From Methanobacteriota archaeon (GTDB lineage: Bacteria; Bacteroidota; Bacteroidia; Flavobacteriales_D; Sanyastnellaceae), in contig PBNL01000011.1 in the NCBI GenBank assembly GCA_002723115.1, forward strand, positions 1-59,765: DNA of 59,765 bases, written 5' to 3'. Below, in pieces: positions 23,132 through 33,062 of this stretch (its first letter is position 1; every line of letters begins with the position of its first letter). Made by a program: the position numbers and the translations under genes. The notes under the pieces were generated by a model that did not search any database, had not been told where the DNA came from, and worked only from the letters and a program-made list of their open reading frames with translations.

Positions 23132-25615
23132 CGAATTACGATCGCTTTCCTGATTTTGTTTATCTCTGGGTTGTATTCTTCAACATTTGCCCAGTCAACA
23201 CCACATCATCTCAAAGATTTTAATTCTAAGCCAAGGGTCTACAAGCCGCTTGGTTGTAAATACACAGATGTTCCAGGGCATTCGCATGAAAAGAAAGTGC
23301 TTGGAGGGGGCAACTACGATATGGAACCTTCAATTGCCAGAAGCGACACTTTTGATATTGTTCACTACGATGTAGATCTAGACGTTACAGAATACAATGT
23401 TCAAAATATTACAGCAAGATGTGGTATAGAATTAAGCATCATTGAAAGTGGGGCGGAATTTGTAAGGTTTGATTTGATCGAACTAGATGTCGATTCGGTT
23501 TTTGTAGATGGAATCTCGTCAGCTTTTGGTCATGATAGCGGGGAGTTAAGCATTCCTGCACCTCAGGGTGTTTTCAGTTCTGGAGAATCGTATTTAATTG
23601 ACGTTTACTACTCTGGCCACCCTCATTCTGATCCTTATTGGGGCGGGGGGTATTTTGCTTCAAACTACATCTATCACATGGGAATAGGATTGACTTCTAT
23701 TCCTCCAAATTTTGGTAAGGTTTGGCACCCCTGTTTTGACAATTTTGTAGAAAGAGCTACATACAGCTGGAACGTTAGGTCTGCCGGTGGTCGAAGAGCA
23801 CACCTGCAAGGCTATATGACTGACGAGGTTTTTGAAGACGGCGACACCCTGACTAGAAGCTTCATTTTAGAACACCCTATTACAACCCACCAGGCTGCAT
23901 TTGCTGTATCAAACTATGTTGACAGCAATTACGTATACACTTCTGAATATGGTGACATCCCAGTAAGACTTACGGCAAAACCTGAGGACATCAACCAAAT
24001 GGTCAACAAATTCGCCGACCTTGGTTATGCAATAGACGCATGCGAGTATTGGTATGGTCCATACGCTTGGGAAAGAGTTGGCTACGTTCTTACAACTGAC
24101 GGTGCATTAGAAATTCCAACGAACATAGCGTACCCGCGAAGCATGATGGAAGAAAGTGTTGCGTCAAACAGCGACCTTCTTACTCACGAGTTGGGCCACC
24201 AGTGGTGGGGAAATATCACAGCGCCATACATACACAATCACATGTGGCTCAAAGAGGGAGGGGCAGAATACACAAACACGCTTTTTGAAGAATGGAAAAA
24301 TGGCCACGAGGCTATGGTTGATTTCATAAAAGACAATCAAAAGTTCGTTTTAGAAGAATGCCACATTCAAGACAATGGATTCCACGCTATGTCGCCAATG
24401 CCAGACGAAGAGATTTATGGTAGGCATACTTATTACAAGGGCGCATCTATTCACCATAATTTGAGGGCATACCTCGGGGACGATATGTATAGGAATGCTT
24501 GCCAATTTGTGTTGAGCGAATACTGGGATTCATACATGGATCCAGACATGTTTATTTCTGCGTTAGAGGATTATTCTGAAATGGATGTGCAGTCGTTTTT
24601 TGACGCTCAAGTATTTCAGCCGGGCTTTTCGACTTGGGTTATTGACTCTACATCAACTGTAGAAGCAGGGGGCGCTTATGAGACCACGGTTTATATGAAC
24701 CAAAAGCTCAGAGAGTGCTCCAACTTCCACAACAATGAGCCAATTGAAATCTACACTTGGGATACTAACTGGACACCAAGCTTCCAAGAAGTCAGAGTTA
24801 GCGGAGAATACGACGTTGCCACAATTACACACGACTCTCCTTTTGTACTTATTGCACTTAATGCTGACGGTCGACTAAACCAAGGGCGCCTTGACCTAAC
24901 CTTAGCTATAACCGAAACTTCAGGTCTAAGCTCACTACCGTGGGTAGACGTAAGAATGGGATGCGACGCTATAACTGATAGTGTACTTGTTCGTATTGAA
25001 CACCATTGGGCTGCACCTGATCAAGAACCATTAGGCTTCTATGTTGAAGAAGTGAGTTCAAGTCATTTTTGGACTGTAGACGGAACTTGGGAAGACGGAA
25101 TTGAAGGGACTGATGATCTAACTCTTGACGCCAGATTTTCATATGTAGGTTCAGATTCTGATCAATTAGACTATGACTTATACGCCATTACTGAGCAAGA
25201 TGCTTTCCTAGCGTGGAGGCCTGACTCTGACTCTGAGTGGGTGCAATATCCTGATTATGAGTGGCAAGCGGGATCACTTGCTAATGGCAATGGAACTTTT
25301 AAGGTAAGCAGTCTTCGCAAAGGCCAGTATACTTTTGCAAACGGAGATATCTCACTGAATCACAATGATGTTTCAGAGGTGTCTGAGTTGGACATTTATC
25401 CTTCGCCAGCCTATTCTCATATAAATCTAAATTGGAGCGGAGAGGTGAACTCTATTTCTATCTACGACAATGCGGGGCAATGTGTTAAAAGGTCTAGCGT
25501 CTCTCAAGACCAAACCGCAAGGCTAGACATTACCTCACTTTCTTCAGGAAACTACATCGCAGTTCTAATGAATGAGCGCAACGTTCAAGGAAGCAAAGCC
25601 TTTGTAATCGAATAA
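23126..25615 (+). CDS. Secreted M1 family metallopeptidase with T9SS C-terminal sorting domain
   Basis: About 829 aa from ATG 23126, with a signal peptide ending T-F-A-Q. The zinc motif H-E-L-G-H with H354, E355 and H358 is followed 18 residues later by E377 in W-L-K-E-G, the M1 signature. The exopeptidase G-A-M-E-N motif appears as G-A-L-E-I. The last about 75 residues (D-I-Y-P-S-P-A at the start, S-G-N-Y-I-A-V near the end) form a type A T9SS sorting domain, so the protein is exported by the same system that PorW serves. Likely role is cell-surface or extracellular peptide degradation. Confidence 0.92.
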   Translation: MQRITIAFLILFISGLYSSTFAQSTPHHLKDFNSKPRVYKPLGCKYTDVPGHSHEKKVLGGGNYDMEPSIARSDTFDIVHYDVDLDVTEYNVQNITARCGIELSIIESGAEFVRFDLIELDVDSVFVDGISSAFGHDSGELSIPAPQGVFSSGESYLIDVYYSGHPHSDPYWGGGYFASNYIYHMGIGLTSIPPNFGKVWHPCFDNFVERATYSWNVRSAGGRRAHLQGYMTDEVFEDGDTLTRSFILEHPITTHQAAFAVSNYVDSNYVYTSEYGDIPVRLTAKPEDINQMVNKFADLGYAIDACEYWYGPYAWERVGYVLTTDGALEIPTNIAYPRSMMEESVASNSDLLTHELGHQWWGNITAPYIHNHMWLKEGGAEYTNTLFEEWKNGHEAMVDFIKDNQKFVLEECHIQDNGFHAMSPMPDEEIYGRHTYYKGASIHHNLRAYLGDDMYRNACQFVLSEYWDSYMDPDMFISALEDYSEMDVQSFFDAQVFQPGFSTWVIDSTSTVEAGGAYETTVYMNQKLRECSNFHNNEPIEIYTWDTNWTPSFQEVRVSGEYDVATITHDSPFVLIALNADGRLNQGRLDLTLAITETSGLSSLPWVDVRMGCDAITDSVLVRIEHHWAAPDQEPLGFYVEEVSSSHFWTVDGTWEDGIEGTDDLTLDARFSYVGSDSDQLDYDLYAITEQDAFLAWRPDSDSEWVQYPDYEWQAGSLANGNGTFKVSSLRKGQYTFANGDISLNHNDVSEVSELDIYPSPAYSHINLNWSGEVNSISIYDNAGQCVKRSSVSQDQTARLDITSLSSGNYIAVLMNERNVQGSKAFVIE

Positions 25616-26647
25616 CTACTTAAGAATGTTTGAGGACTTTACTAGTCCCTCAATTTCTCTCATATACTCCCTTTTGTCAAAGTAAGGAGCGTAGGTATAC
25701 CCTTCAACTGTAACAAGAGACGAATTCTTCTCGTCGTACATAGTAAGGCTGTAAAAAGGACCGCCCATAAAGTCGTTTTCCATCCTCCATAGTCCCTTTA
25801 TTTCAGCAGCAATTGTGCCGTTGTAACTGATCTCTTCGTAAGTAGGTAGCATACGCCTTTCAACAGACATATAGCTCCCCTCTGTAGGTCCGCTGACTCT
25901 CTCCCTACACACTTCATCGCGCCTATCTAGAATCTCCGCAAGTGAAAATTGTTCTGGGCCCAAGTATGGTTCTGAGTGTATGAAAATTCCTTGCTGAACG
26001 TCGTGGTTGTTAGACCCCTTAAGCCTGGTTTGTTGTCGATCTAGCCATGTAAAGGCCGAATCTATAACAACGGCATAACTTCCTAATGGCACAACGATGC
26101 TCACCCCTGTTTTCTCTAGCACATCGCGTTCTATTGCTTCATCAGTTGACAGCCTACTAATACTTGTCGCTCTTCCTACTTCCTTAGCGTGAATATGCGA
26201 CTCGAGTTCTGCAGCTCTATCTGAAATAGCTTTGGCCAAATCATGCTGATTGGTGGCTTTGCCTTCAATGTATGTTTGGCCCATTGCATACTTGCCTTTG
26301 AAAAACTTGAACGATTCCGTTTGCGTGTCCTTCCTATCAGCTATGTCAATAATGATAACGTTTCTATGTGGCTTCCAAAACTTATTGAATTCCTCAATGG
26401 TCTTGTGAACAAGGTCGAACATGGGCTCATAATTCTCCATATACATTTGAGGCAAAACGGGATACGGCCTCTGAAGAGCCGACCTAAGAGTATCTCCAAC
26501 CTCGCCATCCCAAACCTCATCAGAACAAACTATCAGGACCTCTCCCCTAGGACCAACAGTTCCTGGCAATGGAGATCTCGCTCCCTCCTGGCTCCAGCAG
26601 CCAGTGAGCAAAACCAATGATATAACCGCTACTAATCTTATTGTCAT
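25616..26647 (-). CDS. DUF4837 lipoprotein
   Basis: 343 aa Bacteroidota-specific family of unknown function. Lipobox L-L-T-G-C with C17, then a mature part with G-E-V-L-I-V-C-S-D-E-V-W and R-N-V-I-I-I-D. It is last in the panC-tatA-mltD-DUF4837 run, with its ATG overlapping the mltD TGA (ATGA). Probably on the periplasmic face of a membrane. Confidence 0.85.
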   Translation of the reverse strand: MTIRLVAVISLVLLTGCWSQEGARSPLPGTVGPRGEVLIVCSDEVWDGEVGDTLRSALQRPYPVLPQMYMENYEPMFDLVHKTIEEFNKFWKPHRNVIIIDIADRKDTQTESFKFFKGKYAMGQTYIEGKATNQHDLAKAISDRAAELESHIHAKEVGRATSISRLSTDEAIERDVLEKTGVSIVVPLGSYAVVIDSAFTWLDRQQTRLKGSNNHDVQQGIFIHSEPYLGPEQFSLAEILDRRDEVCRERVSGPTEGSYMSVERRMLPTYEEISYNGTIAAEIKGLWRMENDFMGGPFYSLTMYDEKNSSLVTVEGYTYAPYFDKREYMREIEGLVKSSNILK

Positions 26648-27855
26648 AGTTTACTAGGATCTCCATGAATAATAAGCCTCTGTCCCACTCTAATCGTTGT
26701 GCCAGAAAGCCCGTTCCACTCCTTCAAGTGCTTAACTGAAACGCCGTATTTCTGAGCAATAGTACCCAATACGTCACCTGATTTTACTCTGTAGTAAACT
26801 GGTTCAGGCTCATATTTAATCTCTGGCGTTAACTCTGGCTTGAATTGCCTCATACTGTCTTCATTTTCTATGAATGCAGGGATAGCTCGAGAAGGAAGGT
26901 TAACAGCCCAATACTCGCCTGGACCAGGTATGATTTGTTTCCTGAAAATTGGATTATATGCAGCTAGTTCAGATTCTGACAGGGGGGTGTATTCTGCGAT
27001 TTGGTCAAACCTAAGCGGTCCCTCGACCATGACAGTGTCTATTCCTGCATAACCCGGCAATGGGTTTTTGGGGATTATTCCATACTCAGCGTGGTACTCC
27101 ATCAGATAGATGGTTGCGAGAAGATTCGGAACATAGTTCCTCGTTTCCTTTGGCAAGAATGGCCTCACTTCCCAATAGTTCTTTTTCCCGCTCCTCCTAA
27201 TTGCTTTGTTTACGTTGCCTGAACCTGAATTGTACGCAGCTAAAGCCAAATACCAATCGTCATATCTCTTATACAATCTGTTTAGGTGCTTACACGCTGC
27301 CTCTGTTGCCCTTACAGGATCCTTTCTTTCATCAATGTAACTATCAATGCGTAGGCCTTCCGCTTTAGCCGTGTAATACATGAATTGCCAAAGGCCTCTT
27401 GCGCCTGCATGAGATCTTGCTTCGGGATTCAATGCGCTCTCAACAACAGTCAAGTATTTAAGCTCTAACGGGAGCTCTTCCCTATCGAGAATCTCTTCAA
27501 ATAAAGGAAAGTATTGAGGGGCTCGTCCGAGCATTGTGCCGAGGCCCTGCTTTCTACGCTTGACATAGTAAGCTATGCGAGAATGAGCAATGGGATTCCA
27601 TCTGAGGTCGAGTTCTGAGGATCTGTCGAGAATTTCTAAGCGGTCCCTGATTGCTGTTGTGTCTAGCTCTAGATTTGGCTCACCTATACCATTCCAAAGT
27701 GAAGTATCTGTGCTAACGCATGAGCTTTGTTCACACCATTGGAGCCACTCCTCCTCCCAAGAAAAAAGTGTATCGACCTGTAGGGAGTCCTCCTGAGAAT
27801 AGGTGGTGGTCCCTAAAAAAATTATAAATAGCGCAAGTACTAGCCTCAGGCTCAC
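26644..27855 (-). CDS. mltD: Membrane-bound lytic murein transglycosylase with LysM domain (MltD-like)
   Basis: 403 aa. A signal peptide ends near T-Y-S-Q. The SLT catalytic domain (about 130-270) carries the catalytic Glu in V-V-E-S-A-L-N-P, then G-A-R-G-L-W-Q-F-M and A-L-A-A-Y-N-S-G. One C-terminal LysM peptidoglycan-binding motif (about 353-398: [13 protein letters not shown]) follows, where E. coli MltD has two. It cleaves glycan strands during wall turnover. The start is GTG at 27855, overlapping the tatA stop as GTGA. Confidence 0.9.
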   Translation of the reverse strand: MSLRLVLALFIIFLGTTTYSQEDSLQVDTLFSWEEEWLQWCEQSSCVSTDTSLWNGIGEPNLELDTTAIRDRLEILDRSSELDLRWNPIAHSRIAYYVKRRKQGLGTMLGRAPQYFPLFEEILDREELPLELKYLTVVESALNPEARSHAGARGLWQFMYYTAKAEGLRIDSYIDERKDPVRATEAACKHLNRLYKRYDDWYLALAAYNSGSGNVNKAIRRSGKKNYWEVRPFLPKETRNYVPNLLATIYLMEYHAEYGIIPKNPLPGYAGIDTVMVEGPLRFDQIAEYTPLSESELAAYNPIFRKQIIPGPGEYWAVNLPSRAIPAFIENEDSMRQFKPELTPEIKYEPEPVYYRVKSGDVLGTIAQKYGVSVKHLKEWNGLSGTTIRVGQRLIIHGDPSKL

Positions 27856-28019
27856 TTGCTGTCTTTATCTTCTGATGAGTCAGAATCGCTCTTAGAAGCG
27901 TCCTTGAATTCTTTCATCCCTTGGCCTAATCCGCGCATTAGCTCTGGAATTTTACGACCGCCGAAAAGAAGTACAACTACTAGAAGAATTAAAATTATTT
28001 GTGGTATACCCGGGCTCAT
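27852..28019 (-). CDS. tatA: Sec-independent protein translocase TatA/TatE subunit
   Basis: Only 55 aa. One N-terminal hydrophobic helix ([12 protein letters not shown]) is followed by the F-G hinge ([10 protein letters not shown]), an amphipathic helix with [12 protein letters not shown], and an acidic/serine tail, the complete TatA plan. It forms the pore for export of folded proteins. It lies 45 nt behind panC and overlaps the mltD GTG by 4 nt. Confidence 0.93.
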   Translation of the reverse strand: MSPGIPQIILILLVVVLLFGGRKIPELMRGLGQGMKEFKDASKSDSDSSEDKDSK

Positions 28020-28064
28020 ATTGAGAAATATTTACTGCGAAGTTCTGAAATGTAGACCAAACTT

Positions 28065-28886
28065 CTACAATCGAATGTTATCAATCAGCCTAACCCCTTC
28101 TACTTCAGCAGCGATAATTACGTGAGTCCAGGTATTTGGTGAATCCTTTTTACTGTAACTAACCTCATTTACGCCAGCTAAATATTCAAGTTCAACATTT
28201 AGGTTTGCATTTAGATTTGATGTTTCCAGCGCGATCTGTTCCTTCTTGTTGACGTTGTCCTTTATTCGTTTTAGAGCTTTCGAAAGTTCAAGCGCATCTA
28301 CTTTTCCACGATCGCTTAGTCTAATGTTTCTTGAGCTCAAAGCCAGACCTTTTTCATCTCTAATTACATCGCATGATACAATTTTTACCTGAGGGTGATT
28401 GTCTGCGGTAAGCTTTCTTACAACTGCAACTTGCTGCAGGTCTTTTTCTCCAAAAAAGGCAATATCAGGAGCAACTGCTTTGAATAGCCTATCTACTACC
28501 GCTACTACACCGTCAAAATGTCCAGGTCTAAACGCCGCTTCAAAATCTGAAGTGATGGACCCCCAATCTATTTTGTTTGCAGACGGTGTTCCTCCATACA
28601 GATCTGCTGCTTTTGGGGCAAAAACAAAATCAACCCCTTCCCTTTCAGCCAATTCAAGATCTTCAGCTAGTGTTTGAGGGTAATTATCTAGATCAGACTG
28701 GTCGCCAAACTGTGTCGGGTTCACAAGAATGCTGAGTACTACGGTTGAGGTTTGGTTTCTAGCAACTCTAAGCAACGAAGCGTGTCCTTCGTGAAGAGCA
28801 CCCATGGTAGGAACAAAGCCTATAGAGCCGTTTTGCTCTTTCTGCAGCAAACGCTTTAGGTCAGAAGTGGTCTTTAATATTTTCAT
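28065..28886 (-). CDS. panC: Pantoate--beta-alanine ligase
   Basis: 273 aa enzyme that makes pantothenate, the coenzyme A precursor. V-P-T-M-G-A-L-H-E-G-H is the nucleotide-binding HxGH-type motif. N-P-T-Q-F, F-G-E-K-D-L-Q-Q and L-A-L-S-S-R-N are further signatures. It is divergent from the glycogen-synthase-like gene, a neighbourhood I recall as common in Bacteroidota. Confidence 0.95.
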   Translation of the reverse strand: MKILKTTSDLKRLLQKEQNGSIGFVPTMGALHEGHASLLRVARNQTSTVVLSILVNPTQFGDQSDLDNYPQTLAEDLELAEREGVDFVFAPKAADLYGGTPSANKIDWGSITSDFEAAFRPGHFDGVVAVVDRLFKAVAPDIAFFGEKDLQQVAVVRKLTADNHPQVKIVSCDVIRDEKGLALSSRNIRLSDRGKVDALELSKALKRIKDNVNKKEQIALETSNLNANLNVELEYLAGVNEVSYSKKDSPNTWTHVIIAAEVEGVRLIDNIRL

Positions 28887-28925
28887 GTATTGGCAACTCG
28901 AAAGCCCTGAAACCCCCGCATATTC

Positions 28926-28956
28926 TTGGATTTGGGCGTAAAAATAGCTACTTTTG
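28926..28956 (+). promoter_or_regulatory. Promoter of the glycogen-synthase-like gene
   Basis: TTG at 28926-28928, exactly 20 bp, then TACTTTTG at 28949-28956: a full match to the Bacteroidota -33/-7 consensus. The predicted leader is about 26 nt. Confidence 0.7.
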
Positions 28957-28985
28957 CCATTCGACTAACCTGAAGAAAGAACTTT

Positions 28986-29813
28986 ATGAGCAAAGCACGC
29001 ATACTTTACGTATCACAACACATGGTTCCTTTTCTTCCCGAGACTCCAATGAGTGCTCTTTCTCGCTTCCTTCCACAAGGAGCCCACGACAAGGGGAGAG
29101 AAATCAGAGTGTTTATGCCGCGTTTTGGTAAGATTAACGAAAGACGTCACCAATTACACGAGGTGATCAGGTTATCAGGAATGAATCTTAGCATCGACGA
29201 TGTCGATCATCCTCTAATTATTAAGGTTGCTTCTATCCCTACGGCTAGAATGCAGGTTTACTTCATAGATAACGACGATTTATTCAAGCGCAAGGCTGTT
29301 CTTTATGACGCTGACGACAAACTATTCCCTGACACAGATGTAAGGTCAATTTTCTTTGTACGTGGCGTACTTGAAACAGTAAGAAAGCTGGGTTGGGCTC
29401 CCGATGTGATTCACTGTCACGGCTGGATGGCAAACCTTCTTCCTTTGTACTTGAAAACTAATTATGCCGACGATCCATACTTTGCAAACAGCAAGGTGGT
29501 TTGTAGCATCTACGATGAGGGTTACAAAGGTTCTCTTAATAAACGCATGTCTGAAAAAGTTGCTCTTGATGGAATTAGTGAGGATCATGCCAACACTATT
29601 AAGAAGGCAACGTTTGACAATATGAATGCAATAGGAATAGAACATTCTGATGCAATCATCGTGGGTTCTGACGAGCTTAATGAGGCTACAATGGATAAGA
29701 TTAAGTCCGCAGGAGTTCCTGTGCTTGACTTCCCTGGCAATGATGGTTACTTAGCTGACATAAATGCTTTTTACGACGAAGTATTAGGCGTTGAATCAGA
29801 GGCGACAACATGA
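28986..29813 (+). CDS. Glycogen/starch synthase N-terminal-domain protein
   Basis: 275 aa, about half of a normal GlgA (near 480 aa). It matches the N-terminal GT5 domain: I-L-Y-V-S-Q-H-M-V-P-F at the start, V-F-M-P-R-F-G-K-I, and P-D-V-I-H-C-H-G-W-M-A for the acceptor region. The Lys-x-Gly-Gly nucleotide-sugar motif of GlgA is absent; the place reads P-E-T-P-M-S-A-L. The C-terminal GT-B half is also missing, so glycogen synthase activity is doubtful. Its end overlaps the DUF4270 start (ATGA). Confidence 0.85.
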   Translation: MSKARILYVSQHMVPFLPETPMSALSRFLPQGAHDKGREIRVFMPRFGKINERRHQLHEVIRLSGMNLSIDDVDHPLIIKVASIPTARMQVYFIDNDDLFKRKAVLYDADDKLFPDTDVRSIFFVRGVLETVRKLGWAPDVIHCHGWMANLLPLYLKTNYADDPYFANSKVVCSIYDEGYKGSLNKRMSEKVALDGISEDHANTIKKATFDNMNAIGIEHSDAIIVGSDELNEATMDKIKSAGVPVLDFPGNDGYLADINAFYDEVLGVESEATT

Positions 29814-31156
29814 TTAAATATCTTGTTTGGCGTAACTCCTTTGCGCTTCTATTTTTTGTTGTCATGTCTATTGTTGGCTGTCGAAAGCCAGACTCATCAA
29901 TAGGAATTGGCAATCTTCCCGACGAGGATTTGCTTTCGTTGGTTGTAATTGACACTCTTGAAGTTAAAATGACAACTGTAAGAGACGATAGCCTTAGTTC
30001 TGAAAACCAAAGCTCAGCTGTTCTCGGTAGAGTTTTTCAACCACGAATTGGAGAAACATATGCCGGGTTTGCTTCTCAATTAAGGCTGAGTGCTCCAAAT
30101 ATTAATTTTGGCACAAATCCAGTTGCAGATAGCATATACTTAAGTCTACGTTACACGGGGCATGGATATGGCGAGTATTCTAATCACACGATTTTAGTTC
30201 GCGAACTAGCCGACACTCTACATTTTGATTCGACTTATTATTCCTCTTACGATCCTGAAACAACTCATGGTGATTTGACCGCACCTTCAAATGGGCCCCT
30301 GTCTATTAAGCCCATTCAGGATGTAATTACTGAGACTGACACTACAGCGGCTGAGCTTAAAATAAACCTAGCTGTTGATTTTGCTCAAAGCCTGCTTGAC
30401 CAAGACACTTCTGTTTTTTCATCAAACGAGAATTGGTTGGAGCATTTTCCTGGAATAGTTGTTCGCTCAGTGTCTGGCCATGGAGCGTCAAATTTTGACA
30501 TCTCTTCTGGTCTTAGCGTGATGAGGATTCACTATCACAACGATGTAGACACAACATTCTACGACTTTGTTTTGAGCCCCTTGAGCGCAAGAGTAAATTT
30601 GTTTTCTAACAACTACGTTAGCGCACTTGATCGATTAAATTTAGTTGAAGCAGATAGCGCTTATATCCCAGGGGACAACTTGCTTTATGTAATGAGCGGG
30701 GGCGGTCTTAAGGTTAAGGTTGAGTTCCCTGGCATTGAACAACTAAACCATGAAGGCGCACTAGGAAACAGAAGGTCTATCCAAAAAGCAGAACTTATCC
30801 TTACTCACGACGATTGCAATTACGATTCTAGATATCCTGCTCCAGACTTTTTAGCCATGGGAATAGGTTTAGAGTCTGGTTTTATTATAACTCCTGACCA
30901 CCTGAGCTCAATAGGCCCTGGCGGTAGCTATGATAGTTCAACTAAAGAATATCGAATTAACATTACTCGAACAATTCAGCACATCTTAAACAGAGATTCC
31001 GGCACTGGAGATTATGGTGTTTTTTCCCCTGACGAAGAAGTCCCTCCGCTTTATATAACAACTCCTAGTCGTGACGTTAGTATCCAAGGAGTAGTTTTAA
31101 AAGGAACTGATGTTAATGAGAATAATGCAAGACTTGTTCTTACTTGCGTTCACTGA
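29810..31156 (+). CDS. DUF4270 lipoprotein
   Basis: 448 aa Bacteroidota family of unknown function. Lipobox S-I-V-G-C with C24. The mature protein is beta-rich with L-G-R-V-F-Q-P-R-I-G-E-T-Y-A-G-F, L-R-Y-T-G-H-G, and a late L-I-L-T-H-D. Translation is coupled to the glycogen-synthase-like gene, and glmS follows 14 nt later in the same direction. It is probably an outer- or inner-membrane-attached protein. Confidence 0.87.
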   Translation: MIKYLVWRNSFALLFFVVMSIVGCRKPDSSIGIGNLPDEDLLSLVVIDTLEVKMTTVRDDSLSSENQSSAVLGRVFQPRIGETYAGFASQLRLSAPNINFGTNPVADSIYLSLRYTGHGYGEYSNHTILVRELADTLHFDSTYYSSYDPETTHGDLTAPSNGPLSIKPIQDVITETDTTAAELKINLAVDFAQSLLDQDTSVFSSNENWLEHFPGIVVRSVSGHGASNFDISSGLSVMRIHYHNDVDTTFYDFVLSPLSARVNLFSNNYVSALDRLNLVEADSAYIPGDNLLYVMSGGGLKVKVEFPGIEQLNHEGALGNRRSIQKAELILTHDDCNYDSRYPAPDFLAMGIGLESGFIITPDHLSSIGPGGSYDSSTKEYRINITRTIQHILNRDSGTGDYGVFSPDEEVPPLYITTPSRDVSIQGVVLKGTDVNENNARLVLTCVH

Positions 31157-31170
31157 TATAACTTAGCTAT

Positions 31171-33018
31171 ATGTGTGGAATTGTTGCATATGTGGGGCTA
31201 AACCCCGCATTCCCAATCGTCATTGACGGTCTCAAGCGCCTCGAGTACAGAGGTTACGACAGCGCCGGCATTGCCACCATTGAACCCGAGGGAGACCTCG
31301 TTGTAAGCAAAAAAAAGGGTAAGGTCGCCGACCTTGAATCTCACATTGGATCTTCTCTTCCAGTTGGTTCTGTAGGAATTGGCCATACTCGTTGGGCTAC
31401 ACACGGGCCTCCAAACGACACAAACGCCCACCCTCACAGAGGGGCTTCTGAAAGAATTGCCATCATTCACAATGGAATAATTGAGAATTTCGCTGCAATT
31501 AAAGAGTCTTTAAAATGTCGTGGCCACAACTTGTTAAGCGACACAGATTCTGAGGTGCTTGCCCACCTTATTGAAGAGGTGATGGACGCCTCTTCTCTTG
31601 ATTTGTTCGACGCAGTGCGAGCTGCTCTATCTCAGGTTGTGGGAGCATACGCTCTTGTTGTTATAGACAAGGATAATCCTGGGCGCTTAATTGCCGCTAG
31701 GAAATCAAGCCCTCTTGTAATTGGAATTGGGGCCGATGGCTCATACTATGTTGCCTCAGACGCAACGCCCATAGTTGGGCACACAAAGAACGTGGTCTAC
31801 CTCGAAGACGAGGAAGTAGCGAGTCTGGATCTAGAGGAAGGGTTGAGAATTCGCACGATCTCAAACGACATAATTACTCCCGAAGTTCACGCCCTAGAAA
31901 TGGAGCTCGAGTCAATCGAAAAAGGGGGTTACGAGCATTTCATGCTAAAAGAGATTTTTGAGCAACCTCAGTCTATCCGCGATTCAATCCGAGGTCGAAT
32001 CAACCTTCAGCACGGAGAGATAAAAATGCAGGGCATAGACGATCATTGGGATAGGTGGGAAAACGCTTCACGAATCCTCATCCTCGGATGTGGAACTAGC
32101 TGGCACGCCGGTCTTGTGGCCGAATACCTTTTTGAAGAATTTGCACGCATACCCGTTGAAGTTGAATACGCATCTGAATTCCGATACAGAAACCCAATCA
32201 TAAGACCTGACGACGTAGTTATTGCTATCTCACAGAGTGGGGAAACGGCTGACACCCTAGCTGCCATTAAAACAGCTAAGTCAATTGGCGCACACGTCTT
32301 TGGTGTTTGTAATGTGGTAGGGTCAAGCATCCCTCGCGAAACAGATAGCGGAGCTTATACTCACGCAGGCCCTGAAATTGGTGTAGCATCTACCAAGGCG
32401 TTTACCTCTCAAGTAGCGGTTCTCACGATGATGGCTCTTCATGTTGGACACAGAAAGGGCAACATTCCACAGGACAGATTTAGCAGGCTTCTTGCAGAGC
32501 TGAACAACATCCCTGAATTGGTTGAAAAAGTCCTAGGCCAAGCCTCAAGGATAGACGTTATTGCAGAACAATTCGCTAACGCTGAAAACGCACTCTACCT
32601 AGGTCGTGGTTTTCAGTTTCCAATAGCACTTGAAGGAGCGTTGAAGTTGAAGGAAATTAGCTACATACATGCTGAGGGCTATCCTGCAGCCGAAATGAAA
32701 CACGGACCCATCGCCTTAATTGATGATGATATGCCAGTAATCTTCATTGCTCCAATGGATGACGTTTACGAAAAAGTTGTGAGCAATGTCCAAGAAGTAA
32801 AAGCCCGTGGAGGCCGATTGCTTGGTGTGGTAACCGAAGGCGACAAAGATGTTGCTGCTCTTGCTGATCACGTAATCGAAATCCCTCGTTGTGACGACGC
32901 CCTTGCGCCTTTGTTGAGCGTTGTCCCTCTTCAGCTACTAAGCTATAGAATGGCCGTCCTTCGCGAATGCAATGTTGACCAGCCGCGTAATCTCGCCAAA
33001 AGCGTTACTGTGGAGTAA
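31171..33018 (+). CDS. glmS: Glutamine--fructose-6-phosphate aminotransferase (isomerizing)
   Basis: 615 aa enzyme of the first step to UDP-GlcNAc for cell wall and lipopolysaccharide. The start is fixed by M-C-G-I-V, as the cysteine after Met is the glutaminase nucleophile. The glutaminase domain is 2-215 (R-W-A-T-H-G, H-N-G-I-I-E-N). Two SIS sugar-isomerase domains follow (about 290-425 with S-Q-S-G-E-T-A-D-T, and 460-600 with L-G-R-G-F-Q-F-P and E-M-K-H-G-P-I-A-L). The C-terminal K-S-V-T-V-E is normal. No ribozyme or obvious leader control is visible in the 14-nt gap before it. Confidence 0.97.
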   Translation: MCGIVAYVGLNPAFPIVIDGLKRLEYRGYDSAGIATIEPEGDLVVSKKKGKVADLESHIGSSLPVGSVGIGHTRWATHGPPNDTNAHPHRGASERIAIIHNGIIENFAAIKESLKCRGHNLLSDTDSEVLAHLIEEVMDASSLDLFDAVRAALSQVVGAYALVVIDKDNPGRLIAARKSSPLVIGIGADGSYYVASDATPIVGHTKNVVYLEDEEVASLDLEEGLRIRTISNDIITPEVHALEMELESIEKGGYEHFMLKEIFEQPQSIRDSIRGRINLQHGEIKMQGIDDHWDRWENASRILILGCGTSWHAGLVAEYLFEEFARIPVEVEYASEFRYRNPIIRPDDVVIAISQSGETADTLAAIKTAKSIGAHVFGVCNVVGSSIPRETDSGAYTHAGPEIGVASTKAFTSQVAVLTMMALHVGHRKGNIPQDRFSRLLAELNNIPELVEKVLGQASRIDVIAEQFANAENALYLGRGFQFPIALEGALKLKEISYIHAEGYPAAEMKHGPIALIDDDMPVIFIAPMDDVYEKVVSNVQEVKARGGRLLGVVTEGDKDVAALADHVIEIPRCDDALAPLLSVVPLQLLSYRMAVLRECNVDQPRNLAKSVTVE

Positions 33019-33062
33019 TGGCGTTGTTGCCTTTCTTTTTATATTAGAAAAAACTTAATCAT

